From contig NZ_PVXP01000013.1 of the NCBI RefSeq assembly GCF_002995845.1, positions 1-64,000 on the forward strand: a stretch of 64,000 nt of DNA. The letters are read 5' to 3'. The notes beneath the pieces are model-generated. The model had not been told where the DNA came from. It saw only the letters and a program-made list of their open reading frames with translations, and searched no databases. Shown piece after piece: positions 15,682 to 24,984 of the stretch. Positions within the stretch are counted from its first letter, which is position 1. Every line of letters begins with the position of its first letter. Source of the stretch: Clostridium luticellarii (GTDB lineage: Bacteria; Bacillota; Clostridia; Clostridiales; Clostridiaceae). The position numbers were made by a program, and so were the translations under genes.

Positions 15682-16845
15682 TTACTTGGAAAGATTATAT
15701 TGAAACTGTTCTGAAGCTATTCTGTAATTGTCCTGGGCATTTTTCAAACTTATCTTTTCACTTTGAAGGGCAAGTGCAGCAGAATCAAGATCCACTTCAG
15801 TGAGCACTCCTGCTTTAACCTTGACCGAAGTATTGTCATAATTCATCTGTGCATTTTCCACCTTGATATTTTCCGTATTCACCAAATCCTCACTGTTTTT
15901 CAAGGAATAATAGCTGTTCCACAAATTGGTCTTGAGATTTAATTGTGTATTGTAAAGACTGTTTTGAAGATTTTCTATGCTGAGGCCGGTATTTACTTCT
16001 CCTGTGGCATCGTTGTAAGAATACTGTTTGTATATATCCTGCTGAATCTTGAGTATGGCAATATTATTGGTTATTTTTTTCATATCATAGGAATTGTTCA
16101 CTGCACCGTCGATTCTGGACTGAATATTACTGTCATCAAATTTAACAAATTCCTTGGATTCAGGCAAAACCAGGTTTACATCAGTATTCAAATCCAGGCC
16201 TATGGCCTGTTTTATATTGAGCTCACACTGCTGCAGCTGGGACCTGGGAGTATTAAGCGATGCTTCAAACTGGCTCTTTTGAACCTGAAGAGACTGGAGA
16301 GCATCATTTGTAAGCTGTCCCTGCTGTATTTTTGCATTTGTCTGTGCAATTTTCTTATCAACATTTGCTATCTGCGCATTTATGGTAGTTATCTGATCCT
16401 GGGCATTTATAGCATTTAGATACTGCTGTTCTGCTGAAAACTTCAAATTCTGAAGTGCATCATCCCTGTCATGCTTGGCATCCTGAATATTTTGTTCATC
16501 TTGTTTAGGAGTTACATCTACTGCAATTTTTACTGCTGCATACTGACCTGCAGGGAAATTAACAGGCTCTTTATCCGCATTCAGCATTGCATTCTGATGA
16601 TCTCTGTCATACTGTCTCTGATAAAGAAGTATTTTCTGATCATCCATCTGAATTTCCACATTGTTTTTTTCTATACTTCCAAGCACTCCATCTAAAGTAA
16701 GAGATGTACCGCTGTCATTTGAAACATCAGCTGCCACAGCGGTATCAGCTGCACTCACAGCAGCTGTGGGAGTTTCTGCAAAACAAGTGCTGCCTGCAGT
16801 GAGTACCACGGCAAGTCCAACTAGGACACTTAATTTCTTTCTCAT
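15682..16845 (-). CDS. TolC-family-like exported coiled-coil protein (paralogue 2)
   Basis: A 387-residue protein with a signal peptide (VGLAVVLTAGSTCFAETP). Long alpha-helical segments rich in Gln, Asn and Asp follow the heptad style of the outer-membrane efflux family (PF02321): IDGAVNNSYDMKKITNNIAIL, AGVLTEVDLDSAALALQSEKI, and a C-terminal AQDNYRIASEQFQYNL. That family forms the TolC tunnel in diderms. This protein is about 100 residues shorter than TolC and I see no beta-barrel strands, so a tunnel in an outer membrane is unlikely. It starts 20 bp after the stop of its paralogue, so they form one operon. It may be a wall- or S-layer-associated rod. Confidence 0.75.
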   Translation of the reverse strand: MRKKLSVLVGLAVVLTAGSTCFAETPTAAVSAADTAVAADVSNDSGTSLTLDGVLGSIEKNNVEIQMDDQKILLYQRQYDRDHQNAMLNADKEPVNFPAGQYAAVKIAVDVTPKQDEQNIQDAKHDRDDALQNLKFSAEQQYLNAINAQDQITTINAQIANVDKKIAQTNAKIQQGQLTNDALQSLQVQKSQFEASLNTPRSQLQQCELNIKQAIGLDLNTDVNLVLPESKEFVKFDDSNIQSRIDGAVNNSYDMKKITNNIAILKIQQDIYKQYSYNDATGEVNTGLSIENLQNSLYNTQLNLKTNLWNSYYSLKNSEDLVNTENIKVENAQMNYDNTSVKVKAGVLTEVDLDSAALALQSEKISLKNAQDNYRIASEQFQYNLSK

Positions 16846-16864
16846 TTTTCTTCCTCCTGATAAT

Positions 16865-18010
16865 TTAATTCACACTAGTGTTCAATTTTGACGTGTCATA
16901 CCCAATGCCGCAGGCCAGGTTCAATTTAAGCTGTGCCATCCATATATCCCTTTGAAAGGACTTCAAGTCATTTTGGGAAGACTTCAAATCATCCGCCTGG
17001 GCATCGAAATCTATTTTACTCATCACACCTGCATTATATTTCACCCGTGCCACATCATAATTCCTCTGTGCGAGGGCAAGAGCATCTTTTTTGGAATCGA
17101 GCATCTTGGTCTTGTTCTTCAAATCATTATAAAGACTGTTTATTTCAACAGGTATATCTACCTTTAAAATATCAAGTGCGTCACCTGCCTGATCCACATT
17201 ATACTGTCCAATTTGATTCATGGTATCATATTTAGATGGGAATATTCCCTTTATAACATCATATTCAAATTTTTTGAGATTTATATTTTCCTGTGCATTT
17301 AAAATTTCCGCCCTGTTTTTCAGTGCATCATTTACATAATCATCATAGCTTCTTATATAAGGTGATTCTGTAATCTTATCTCTAAGCAGCACATCGTATT
17401 TAGTATATATGTCCTTATTTAAAATCTGATTCATTTTCATAACTGCAAGGTCGTACTGCCTCTGAGTCTTATTGAGATTTGCATTCTCGCTGTAGTAATC
17501 AACCTCCGCCTGCTTTACATCCGCAGGAGAAGCCATTCCCAAATTTGATTTCAGCTGTACTGCATCGTACTGCTCTTTGGCATTTTGAAATTTTTGATTT
17601 TCAAGATCAAGAGCATCCTTTGCATCCATAAGGGCCGTATATTGGGTATAGGCGGATAATTTCACCTGACTTTCAGCAACTTTACCTATATTGGAGTATT
17701 TATAAATGGAAAACTGGGCTTCTTTCGAAGGATTGCTTATACCCTGCATAAGTGTAAGTCTGGTATAGCTATCCAGGTTATCTCCTCCTTCATCCAGCTG
17801 ATCTGCATAATTAACAGCATTTTTTACAGCCTGATCATAGGAGTTTTGAGCCTGTCGCACTGAAATATCGGCACTTTTTACTTCGTAGGAATCTTTCACC
17901 GCAGCATCAATGGAAGCATCAATATCCAGAGTACTCCCCTGGGCAAAAGCCGAAGTGCTTGTACCAAATGCAATTAGCACTGCTGCAGTAAATATTTTTA
18001 ATTTATTCAT
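16865..18010 (-). CDS. TolC-family-like exported coiled-coil protein (paralogue 1)
   Basis: A 381-residue protein with a signal peptide ending STSAFAQG, followed by two OEP-like helical halves (PF02321 type). The first has the motif NLGMASPADVKQAEVDYYSE; the second has YNAGVMSKIDFDAQADDLKSS. These are the turn motifs (G-x(2,4)-D/A before a long helix) that mark the TolC repeat. It is a diverged paralogue of the downstream gene. The RBS is AGGAGGAG. A partner membrane-fusion protein or exporter is not in the window. Function is unknown. Confidence 0.75.
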   Translation of the reverse strand: MNKLKIFTAAVLIAFGTSTSAFAQGSTLDIDASIDAAVKDSYEVKSADISVRQAQNSYDQAVKNAVNYADQLDEGGDNLDSYTRLTLMQGISNPSKEAQFSIYKYSNIGKVAESQVKLSAYTQYTALMDAKDALDLENQKFQNAKEQYDAVQLKSNLGMASPADVKQAEVDYYSENANLNKTQRQYDLAVMKMNQILNKDIYTKYDVLLRDKITESPYIRSYDDYVNDALKNRAEILNAQENINLKKFEYDVIKGIFPSKYDTMNQIGQYNVDQAGDALDILKVDIPVEINSLYNDLKNKTKMLDSKKDALALAQRNYDVARVKYNAGVMSKIDFDAQADDLKSSQNDLKSFQRDIWMAQLKLNLACGIGYDTSKLNTSVN

Positions 18011-18268
18011 ATTCTCCTCCTTTCACACATTAATGTATTGAATTATTCAAAATACATCACATTTTTTTCCAGAATGTCCAATAATACTTCCTTAAAATTA
18101 GATAATATTCTATTAATGAACTAATTTTATCATAACTATATATACATTTCCATAGTTATAATTACAATTTTACACAACATGCAGCGTAAATTCCATCTTT
18201 CTCTTATATAGTTTTTACCACATTTGTGCTAAAATTTAGGTATATACTTGTAAGGGGGAATATATGCA

Positions 18269-19825
18269 ATGAAAAAAACATTCGGACTAGCTGTGGGTTT
18301 AGCTGTGCTGCTCTGCACTTCAGCCCCGGCTTACGCCAAAACTACATACAACATAACAAGGCTTGCCGGTACTGACAGATACGAAACATCCGTGAAAATT
18401 GCAGACAGTTTTCAAAGCGGAAGCCTGCAGAATATAATACTCGCCAGCGGAAAAGATTTTCCAGATGCTCTGGGCGGCAGTGTTCTGTCCAAAAAATACA
18501 ATGCACCCATACTTTTATTGAATTCCACTGTAGATGAAAATTCAGATGCCTTGAATTATATAAAAAGTCATCTGAGTACTTCTGGAAATATCTACGTACT
18601 GGGCGGGACTTCATCGGTGAGCGATGACATTCTGGATCATATAACACAGATGGGATACAAGAATATCACGAGATTGGGAGGGGCCAACAGGTTCGACACC
18701 AACAAATATATAATCAGTTCTCTGAATGTAAAAACCGGAACTCCAATAGTTCTGGCCAATGGATGGGGTTTTGCGGATGCCTTGAGCATATCCAGCATAG
18801 CTGCTTCGAAGGGATATCCAATATTCATGGTGAATACGGACAATCTGCCTGACGAGACAAAGAACCTCATTTCAACCATAAAACCATCCAAGGTATATGT
18901 AATCGGAGGACAAGCTTCTGTATCTCAGGACGCCATAGACGAGTTAAAAACTCAGCTGTCATACTTGAAGGATGAAGATATAACAAGACTGGGAGGCCAG
19001 ACAAGATATGACACTTCCATGAGCATATGTGAAAATTTCGATTTTAATTCCAGTACAGCAGTACTTGCAAATGGTGAAAATTTTCCTGATGCACTTTCCG
19101 GGAGCGCTCTGGCTTCCAAATTAAATGCGCCTATAATTCTAACTGATGGAAATGACCTGTCAAATCAGAAGACATATATAGACAAGGAAAATTACAGGAA
19201 TGTATATCTTCTGGGAGGACTCGGCTCCATAGATCTGCCTGTTGAGTACCTGTTAAAGGCTCCTTCGGCAGTGCCGCAGACTGAGAAGGACTATGTAAAC
19301 AGCCTGAAAAGTTACTGTGAATCCTATGAAAATGAAACTTCCAATACTGCAGATGAATTAAATGAAACTTATACCGATGCCACCAGCACAATGTCAGAAC
19401 TTAATTCCGCCAGCAGTATTGAGGAAATACGCCAGTATCTCGATCAGATGATTCAGGTACTAACAAGCGGCAGTTCCTCTCTCACGACCTACAAAAGCAA
19501 TTTGACAGTACTCAGAGATGATGTGTCCAAGTTATCTGTGCCTGATGGACTGGAAGTTTTAAATAAACAGTATCTAGACAGTATAAATAAACAAATCGAT
19601 TCTGTCAATCAGTCCATAGATTATACGAACAGCTGCATAGAGATACTGAATTCCATAGAAGAGGGGATAGATGCCCAGGATCAGGATAAAATAGAAACGG
19701 AGTCCCAGAAATTACAGGACTTAAGTCAGGAAATGAACAGCATTACAGATGTTCAAGACAGCAGCGACATATATAACCTATATATAAGGCTCACAACTGC
19801 CATGGACAACTTGAATCAGCAGTAA
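18269..19825 (+). CDS. CWB2 wall-anchored protein with helical C-terminus
   Basis: A 518-residue exported protein, the only CWB2 gene on the plus strand in this half of the window. A signal peptide (GLAVLLCTSAPAYAKT) is followed by three CWB2 repeats (RLAGTDRYETSVKIADSF, RLGGANRFDTNKYII, RLGGQTRYDTSMSICENF) to about residue 335. The remaining 180 residues (YVNSLKSYCESYENETSNT onward) are nearly all helical and probably form a coiled coil. Start ATG 18269 lies behind AAGGGGG. It is divergent from the TolC-like operon. A long perfect hairpin follows the stop. Confidence 0.9.
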   Translation: MKKTFGLAVGLAVLLCTSAPAYAKTTYNITRLAGTDRYETSVKIADSFQSGSLQNIILASGKDFPDALGGSVLSKKYNAPILLLNSTVDENSDALNYIKSHLSTSGNIYVLGGTSSVSDDILDHITQMGYKNITRLGGANRFDTNKYIISSLNVKTGTPIVLANGWGFADALSISSIAASKGYPIFMVNTDNLPDETKNLISTIKPSKVYVIGGQASVSQDAIDELKTQLSYLKDEDITRLGGQTRYDTSMSICENFDFNSSTAVLANGENFPDALSGSALASKLNAPIILTDGNDLSNQKTYIDKENYRNVYLLGGLGSIDLPVEYLLKAPSAVPQTEKDYVNSLKSYCESYENETSNTADELNETYTDATSTMSELNSASSIEEIRQYLDQMIQVLTSGSSSLTTYKSNLTVLRDDVSKLSVPDGLEVLNKQYLDSINKQIDSVNQSIDYTNSCIEILNSIEEGIDAQDQDKIETESQKLQDLSQEMNSITDVQDSSDIYNLYIRLTTAMDNLNQQ

Positions 19826-19832
19826 ACAAGAA

Positions 19833-19870
19833 GGCCATACCTGGATTTATGTTAAAATCCAGGTATGGCC
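19833..19870. terminator. Perfect 16-bp hairpin between convergent genes
   Basis: GGCCATACCTGGATTT pairs with its exact complement across a 6-nt loop. It is 8 bp from the plus-strand stop. There is no long T-run, so it may be a weak bidirectional terminator or an RNA-stabilising hairpin. Confidence 0.7.
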
Positions 19871-19915
19871 TATCCTTTACTATTAATCTTAACTATTCAC
19901 TCTAAACTGAATCTG

Positions 19916-20873
19916 CTAAAAATATTTCTCCAAATCCTCTATCTTCTCCATGTCAAATATATCCGTTGCAATAGCTTCAATCTTGTCATTTGAAAGAGTT
20001 TTTATTTTATCATCATAAATTTTGGGCAATCCATTGAATTTTTTTCTTAACTGTTTAGCAAGAAGCTCTGCCTTCTCTTCTCTGCCTTCTTCTCTGCCTT
20101 CTTCTTTTCCCTCCTGCTTAAGCTTTTTATCAATTTCAAATTTCTTCAGCATATCCATCAAAAATATCCTGTTGTCTTCATTCAATTCTATTTTACCCAT
20201 ATTCTTATACACCTCCATTACTCTATTGGGATTCACTTTTGCCAATACATCCATTATCACTGCATATAATGGGCTTTTTATATTTTTTATGTATTCTGCC
20301 ATCCAATTCTCCATCAGATTTTTATCCTGCTGCTGGGTTTGAAGCAGTTTTAGATATTTTGCTTCATCATCCTTCAGTCTTTTCGATACTATAAGCTGTG
20401 TCTCTATGTCTGTATTCTTTATATAATATATACCATATATAATATATACCATTGTCTGCAGTCTCCACTACAGCACCCTGTTTGTTTTTTAGATAATCCA
20501 TCAGTTTTTGGGGATATTTGCTTGAAGTCATCGTAATTGTAATTTCATCTATATCCACACCGTTGGTTTCCTCTGACAGTGACTTATATAAATAAGCATA
20601 TGCCTTCACCTTGTAATAGTCATCTATTGAGATATAATCCGTGGGCGACTTGTATTCCAGTATATTATATTTCCTGAATATTCTGCCTATAGCCCTGTTT
20701 ATCTGTATGTCTTTAAGTTTCTTTATAACAAGTACATCTATTCTCAACGGCTCATCCGTCAATTGATATTCTGTTATAAATTCCAGATCATCTTTGTATT
20801 CTTTTAACTCCAGCTGTACTGCAGCCGCAAATGCCGGATGCCATTTTATTTTATCATCTGCCAATCTTATCAA
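19916..20873 (-). pseudogene. Rpn/PD-(D/E)XK transposase-like gene, broken by a 16-bp tandem duplication
   Basis: Two overlapping frames (20367-20873 and 19916-20452) together encode one protein of the recombination-promoting nuclease / Transposase_31-like group. The N-part has KWHPAFAAAVQLELKEY, EYQLTDEPLRIDVLVIKK and NILEYKSPTDYISIDDYYKV (the D...E-x-K nuclease core). The C-part has the charged EGKEEGREEGREEKAELLAKQL helix and ends DMEKIEDLEKYF. A 16-bp unit is present twice in tandem at 20420-20451. Removing one copy joins the frames as ADNGIYYIKNTDIETQ, giving a protein of about 313 residues. Starts are TTG only. It is probably inactive now. Confidence 0.85.
20420..20451. repeat. Perfect 16-bp tandem duplication causing a frameshift
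   Basis: The unit TATATAATATATACCA occurs twice back to back. It shifts the reading frame of the surrounding Rpn-like gene by 16 bases (+1). Confidence 0.95.
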
Positions 20874-21009
20874 TCCGCCTTAATTTTATTATATTATATA
20901 ACTGAAACTTTTTTCTGGAACTTATGAATTTACTCACGAAATGATATGTTAATATTATTATACCATACTGCATTTATTTATCATCACTCATTTTACCCAA
21001 TAGATAGTT

Positions 21010-21033
21010 GGTTTTCGGCGTATGCCGAAAACC
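21010..21033. terminator. Hairpin of the GATTTTCGG family at the phosphoesterase 3' end
   Basis: GGTTTTCGGC pairs perfectly with GCCGAAAACC over a GTAT loop and is followed by TTCATTATTTT. It lies 15 bp past the phosphoesterase stop. It is one member of the dispersed hairpin family (also 45539, 48079, 49272). Confidence 0.7.
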
Positions 21034-21048
21034 TTCATTATTTTGAAT

Positions 21049-21750
21049 TTAAACATATTCTTTTCCAGTTCTTATGTTGTCAATGCAGGCTTTTATTATG
21101 CCTTTCTTCTCCATGGCAGATATGGTTTTTTCATAATCATAGGTGAATTCCACCAGTTCTGCATATACATTTCCATCTCTTACATCCATAATTACATAAG
21201 TGCCGTTGGGCCTTCCTATTTTAGGCTTTCCGATACTGCCGTCATTTATAAGTATTTTGGATCCATAATTATTTTCATAGGGGATATGAGTATGGGCACA
21301 TACCAGTACATCTCCTGTAAAAGACTCCATCACCTCCCGGGCCTCTCTGGAACCTTCCTTCAGATATTCATTTATGGATCTGGTGCTGCCGTGCACAAAA
21401 CAGATTTTTTTGTGGCTGAACTCAAGGCTTATTTTTTCAGGAAGTGCTTTCAAATAACTTTTGTTTTCCTCTTTAAGTTCATCTGCAGCCCAGGGCATGG
21501 AAAATTTATTGATCTTATTATCTCTTATATAGTTGAACTTTTTTTCCAGTACCGCCGCATCGTAGTTTCCCAGTATATTCAATATGTGTTTTTCTTTTAT
21601 AAATTCTACAACTTCATTGGGATATGGTCCATAGCCCACCAAATCTCCAAGACATACTACTGTATCCACTTTTCTTTTTTCTATATTTGAGAAAGCCTCT
21701 TTAAGTGCTTCCAGATTTCCATGTATATCAGAAATAACTGCTATTCTCAT
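21049..21750 (-). CDS. Calcineurin-like metallophosphoesterase (YfcE/ApaH-like)
   Basis: A 233-residue cytoplasmic phosphoesterase with all metal-binding motifs: AVISDIHGNLEAL (D-x-H), CLGDLVGYGP (GD), LGNYDAAV (GN-D), CFVHGS and CAHTHIPY. The family hydrolyses phosphodiesters or nucleotides; the substrate here is not evident. It stands alone, divergent from the HTH/PBP-like gene at 21894, and ends in a hairpin. Start ATG 21750 has GGAGGAGG upstream. Confidence 0.88.
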   Translation of the reverse strand: MRIAVISDIHGNLEALKEAFSNIEKRKVDTVVCLGDLVGYGPYPNEVVEFIKEKHILNILGNYDAAVLEKKFNYIRDNKINKFSMPWAADELKEENKSYLKALPEKISLEFSHKKICFVHGSTRSINEYLKEGSREAREVMESFTGDVLVCAHTHIPYENNYGSKILINDGSIGKPKIGRPNGTYVIMDVRDGNVYAELVEFTYDYEKTISAMEKKGIIKACIDNIRTGKEYV

Positions 21751-21893
21751 ATTATCCTCCTCCTTTTTTACATTCTATTTTATCACAGCCGCTATATCCA
21801 GTAAAATATCATAAATATTTCTACAAATGAATTTGTGTTTTTGAAAAATATGTATTAGAATTACTAATATAAGCAGATGAGGAGGGTATATTT

Positions 21894-22850
21894 ATGATGG
21901 AAAACAGCGCCCTGACTCCACAGGAAGTAGCAGAAATGCTCAAAATAGCTAAGAATACAGTATATGAATTGATAAAAAGAGGAGAGTTAAAGGGATACAA
22001 GGTAGGCAAAAAAATCCGGGTTGATATAAAGGATGTAGAGGAATACAAGAACAGGGGAAAGAATATGGGCACCCATCAGGATGCTTTACTTGAAAACCGT
22101 GATTTTTCGTCTTCTGATATTTTTTACCCGGGAAATACCAGAGAAGACGATTTCGTGATCTGCGGTCAGGATATGCTTCTGGATATACTGTCCCGTTACA
22201 TAGAGCTGTACTATCCGGAAATAAGGACATTTCGTTCATATGTGGGAAGTTATAAAGGATTACTGGGACTTTACATGGGAAAGGTGCAGGTGGCTACCGC
22301 TCATTTATGGGATGGAGACTCCGGTAAATACAATATACCTTTTGTAAGAAGGCTGATTCCCGGCATTCCAACAGTTATAATCCATCTGGCCTGCAGGATG
22401 GAAGGCTTTTATGTTGCAAAGGGGAATCCTAAAAACATTCACAGCTGGGAGGATTTCAAGAGACCGGATATAAACCTTATAAACAGGGAAAAGGGATGCG
22501 GCGTCAGGATTTTACTGGATGAGCATTTGAGACTGCTCAACATAAACGGCAAAAACATACCGGGTTATGGCAGAGAGTGTCTTTCTCATCTTGCCGTAGC
22601 CAGCACCGTGGCCAGAGGAGGTGCGGATGTGGGAATTGGAAATGAAAAAACCAGCCTGCAGGTCAAGAACATAGATTTCATACCCATGCAGAAGGAGAGA
22701 TATGAGCTGGTAATAAAAAAAGAGGATCTGGATAATCCTCCTTTTAAATCAATAATTAAAATACTGCAGTCAGACAATTTCAAGCAGGAGCTTTCAGGCA
22801 TAGGAGGCTATGATCTCTCAGAGACAGGAAACATCATAGCGGAACTTTAG
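21894..22850 (+). CDS. HTH (excisionase-type) regulator fused to a PBP-like ligand domain
   Basis: A 318-residue protein. Residues 5-55 form a MerR/excisionase-type helix-turn-helix (LTPQEVAEMLKIAKNTVYEL followed by GYKVGKKIRVDIKDVEEY). The rest (from about 90) is a periplasmic-binding-protein-like domain (PF12727 type), with RSYVGSYKGLLGLYMG, AHLWDGDSGKYN and RGGADVGIGNEKTSLQ. Proteins with this pairing are thought to sense molybdate or similar small ligands and to regulate uptake or molybdoenzyme genes. No such genes are next to it. RBS GGAGGG, ATG 21894. It converges on the GH130 gene, 44 bp away. Confidence 0.8.
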   Translation: MMENSALTPQEVAEMLKIAKNTVYELIKRGELKGYKVGKKIRVDIKDVEEYKNRGKNMGTHQDALLENRDFSSSDIFYPGNTREDDFVICGQDMLLDILSRYIELYYPEIRTFRSYVGSYKGLLGLYMGKVQVATAHLWDGDSGKYNIPFVRRLIPGIPTVIIHLACRMEGFYVAKGNPKNIHSWEDFKRPDINLINREKGCGVRILLDEHLRLLNINGKNIPGYGRECLSHLAVASTVARGGADVGIGNEKTSLQVKNIDFIPMQKERYELVIKKEDLDNPPFKSIIKILQSDNFKQELSGIGGYDLSETGNIIAEL

Positions 22851-22894
22851 GCAATTTACAATGCACAGTTGTCAATGCAACTCACAGCAGGCAG

Positions 22895-23950
22895 TCATAC
22901 CAGAGTATTTAGAATATCTTCTACTTTTGCAGTTGCAAGTCCAATGGAATTGTCTGATATTCCATAGTATATATATAATTGATTTTGTTTTTCTACAGCA
23001 CCACAGGGGAAAACCACATTTGAAAAAAATCCTTCTGTTTCGTAATTTTCCTGAGGCTTGAGAATAGGTTTTTCACTGCGGGCAATTATTTTTGAAGGAC
23101 AGCTGCTGTCAAGCAGAAGTGCCCCCATACTGTAATGCTCCTGATCATCCACTCCGTGATACAATTCCAGCCAGCCACTGCCTGTTTTTATAGGAGGTAT
23201 TCCAGCTCCTATCTTTTTAGAATCCCAGAAATTTTTTCTGGTACCTGCAAGTACCTGGTGGTTTCCCCAGTGAATGAGATCTTCGGATTCAGATATCCAT
23301 ATTACAGGATCGCCTGTACTTTTTGACACAGGCCTGTTAAGTGCAAAGTACCTGCCATTTATTTTTTCAGGGAAGATCACCACATCCTTGTTTTCCGTGC
23401 CAAAAATATTTCCGAGTCTTTTATAACTTCTAAAATCAGTGGTTACGGACAATGCAGTGACAATGCCGTATTGTGACACCGCACTGCAGGTTATATAGTA
23501 GCTGTCCTCTATCTTGGTTATTCTCGGATCCTCCACACCAAAGCTTTCATATTTATTTTTAGGAAATATAAAAGGTCTGTCCTCTATTTTGAAATTCACT
23601 CCGTCTTTGCTCCTGGCAAGCCTTATATGTGACATGGAGGTGAGATAGGCAAAATCATGAGAGCTTTCTCTCTTCCTTATCACCCTGGAATCACTGAAAT
23701 CATAGGTCATGTCCCCTTTATCTATGTCAAGAGCTTTTAAAAGTCCGCTTTCACCATCTACAACAGGAATTTTGATATGTCCATCACCACTGTCTTTAAA
23801 TCTCTCTGCAACTCTGACGGCAAGTACTGTTTCACCTTCATACTCCGCTGCTCCAGGATTGAACACCCCTATAACTTCAAAATTCTTATTGGAGGGTTCT
23901 GCATCCCTGCAGGTTATAATCGGATTGAATTCATACCTCTTTATATCCAT
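22895..23950 (-). CDS. GH130 family glycoside phosphorylase
   Basis: A 351-residue five-bladed beta-propeller enzyme of family GH130, whose members phosphorolyse beta-mannosides to mannose-1-phosphate. It shows NPGAAEYEGETVLAVRVAER, the central VEDPRITKIEDSYYITCSAV (with the catalytic Asp region), GIPPIKTGSGWLELYHGVD and FFSNVVFPCGAV. No signal peptide, so it is cytoplasmic. It starts just after the DUF1861 stop (2-nt gap), so they are co-translated. Mannose-1-phosphate from this route could feed the GDP-mannose made by ManC at 1385 (inference). Confidence 0.88.
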   Translation of the reverse strand: MDIKRYEFNPIITCRDAEPSNKNFEVIGVFNPGAAEYEGETVLAVRVAERFKDSGDGHIKIPVVDGESGLLKALDIDKGDMTYDFSDSRVIRKRESSHDFAYLTSMSHIRLARSKDGVNFKIEDRPFIFPKNKYESFGVEDPRITKIEDSYYITCSAVSQYGIVTALSVTTDFRSYKRLGNIFGTENKDVVIFPEKINGRYFALNRPVSKSTGDPVIWISESEDLIHWGNHQVLAGTRKNFWDSKKIGAGIPPIKTGSGWLELYHGVDDQEHYSMGALLLDSSCPSKIIARSEKPILKPQENYETEGFFSNVVFPCGAVEKQNQLYIYYGISDNSIGLATAKVEDILNTLV

Positions 23951-23952
23951 GC

Positions 23953-24888
23953 TTACACTTCCTCTTTGTCTTTGATATGATCATAAAAAGGATTATCTAT
24001 TTCAATGGTCTGAGCCTCAATATCACTTATTCCTGCATATAAAGTGGCTTTTTTGCCTTCAAATGTAAGCCCGCCGCTGAACACAACATCATACAGACTT
24101 TCGTCCTTGCTTGGCCCAGGCAGAAAATCCTCTCTGGCCGCAATTATCTTCACATCCTTATATGTCATGGAATTTATGTCCAGTACAAAAGTCATGGAAT
24201 AATAATGTTTCATTCCATTTTCATCCATTTTGGCTATATGACCCAGCAGGCCTATATTATTTTCATCAATGGGATATATGCTGTTTATTCCTCCCCATTC
24301 ATCATCATGTAAAAAGTCATTTAGAATAGGTGCATCTTCTATAACTCCCATACTCAAATCATTCAATCTTTTTATTTTGGTAAAACCTATTTTTCCCTTT
24401 CCTCCCTTGGCTCCCTGCGGCCGGGTCAGTACACCTATACTCCCGTCCTTAAGCTCGGCTATACGCAAATCCTTCATGCCGTCAGGTCCTACAAAGAAAA
24501 GCTTGAGGTGAAAAATATCTCTTCCTTTATACATTATAGTTCTCCATATAAGGTTATAGGGATTATTTATGCTGTTGAACACTTCCACCCCGCCTACCAC
24601 TATTTCGCTGCCTATTCTTGTAAAAAAAGGATCCTCCAGCTCCATGATAGGTGATTCCACTATATGACACCAGGCACCTTTGTATTTTTCAAAGAACAGC
24701 ACCATGGAATCTCTTCCCATCTTTGATTCAACTCTGCCGGCTATTACGGTTATTCCCTTATTTGTAAAGGGAGCCGTTATATTATATACATCCTTGTTGA
24801 ATATTCCTATAAAATTTACTCTTTTGGCTGTTTTTCTCATTTTTATTATTCTGTGTTTTTTCAGCAATTCATCACAATTAATAATCAT
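23953..24888 (-). CDS. DUF1861 family protein, partner of GH130
   Basis: A 311-residue cytoplasmic protein of the DUF1861 family (PF08950), a propeller fold related to glycoside hydrolase clans GH43/GH130. Motifs seen are NIFxKDVYNITAPF-like FNKDVYNITAPFTNKG, ESPIMELEDPFFTRIGSEIV and ILNDFLHDDEWGGINSIYP. The start at ATG 24888 (MIINCDELLKK) is chosen because AAGGTG lies 8 nt upstream; the longer frame to 24936 has no site. It may be a glycoside-active enzyme acting with its neighbour, but no activity is established from the sequence. Confidence 0.78.
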   Translation of the reverse strand: MIINCDELLKKHRIIKMRKTAKRVNFIGIFNKDVYNITAPFTNKGITVIAGRVESKMGRDSMVLFFEKYKGAWCHIVESPIMELEDPFFTRIGSEIVVGGVEVFNSINNPYNLIWRTIMYKGRDIFHLKLFFVGPDGMKDLRIAELKDGSIGVLTRPQGAKGGKGKIGFTKIKRLNDLSMGVIEDAPILNDFLHDDEWGGINSIYPIDENNIGLLGHIAKMDENGMKHYYSMTFVLDINSMTYKDVKIIAAREDFLPGPSKDESLYDVVFSGGLTFEGKKATLYAGISDIEAQTIEIDNPFYDHIKDKEEV

Positions 24889-24984
24889 AAACCCTGCACC
24901 TTCTTTATTTAACTGGCGTACAACCGACAACACCAAGTTTTTAATAATATTATCACTATGTGTACTTACTATTATACTATTATA

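Noticed and set aside
15682-18010. Evidence for an outer membrane (diderm host) from TolC-like genes
   Set aside because: CWB2 S-layer proteins, GerQ/CwlJ and the absence of any outer-membrane assembly gene point to a monoderm clostridium; the proteins are short and appear to lack barrel strands.
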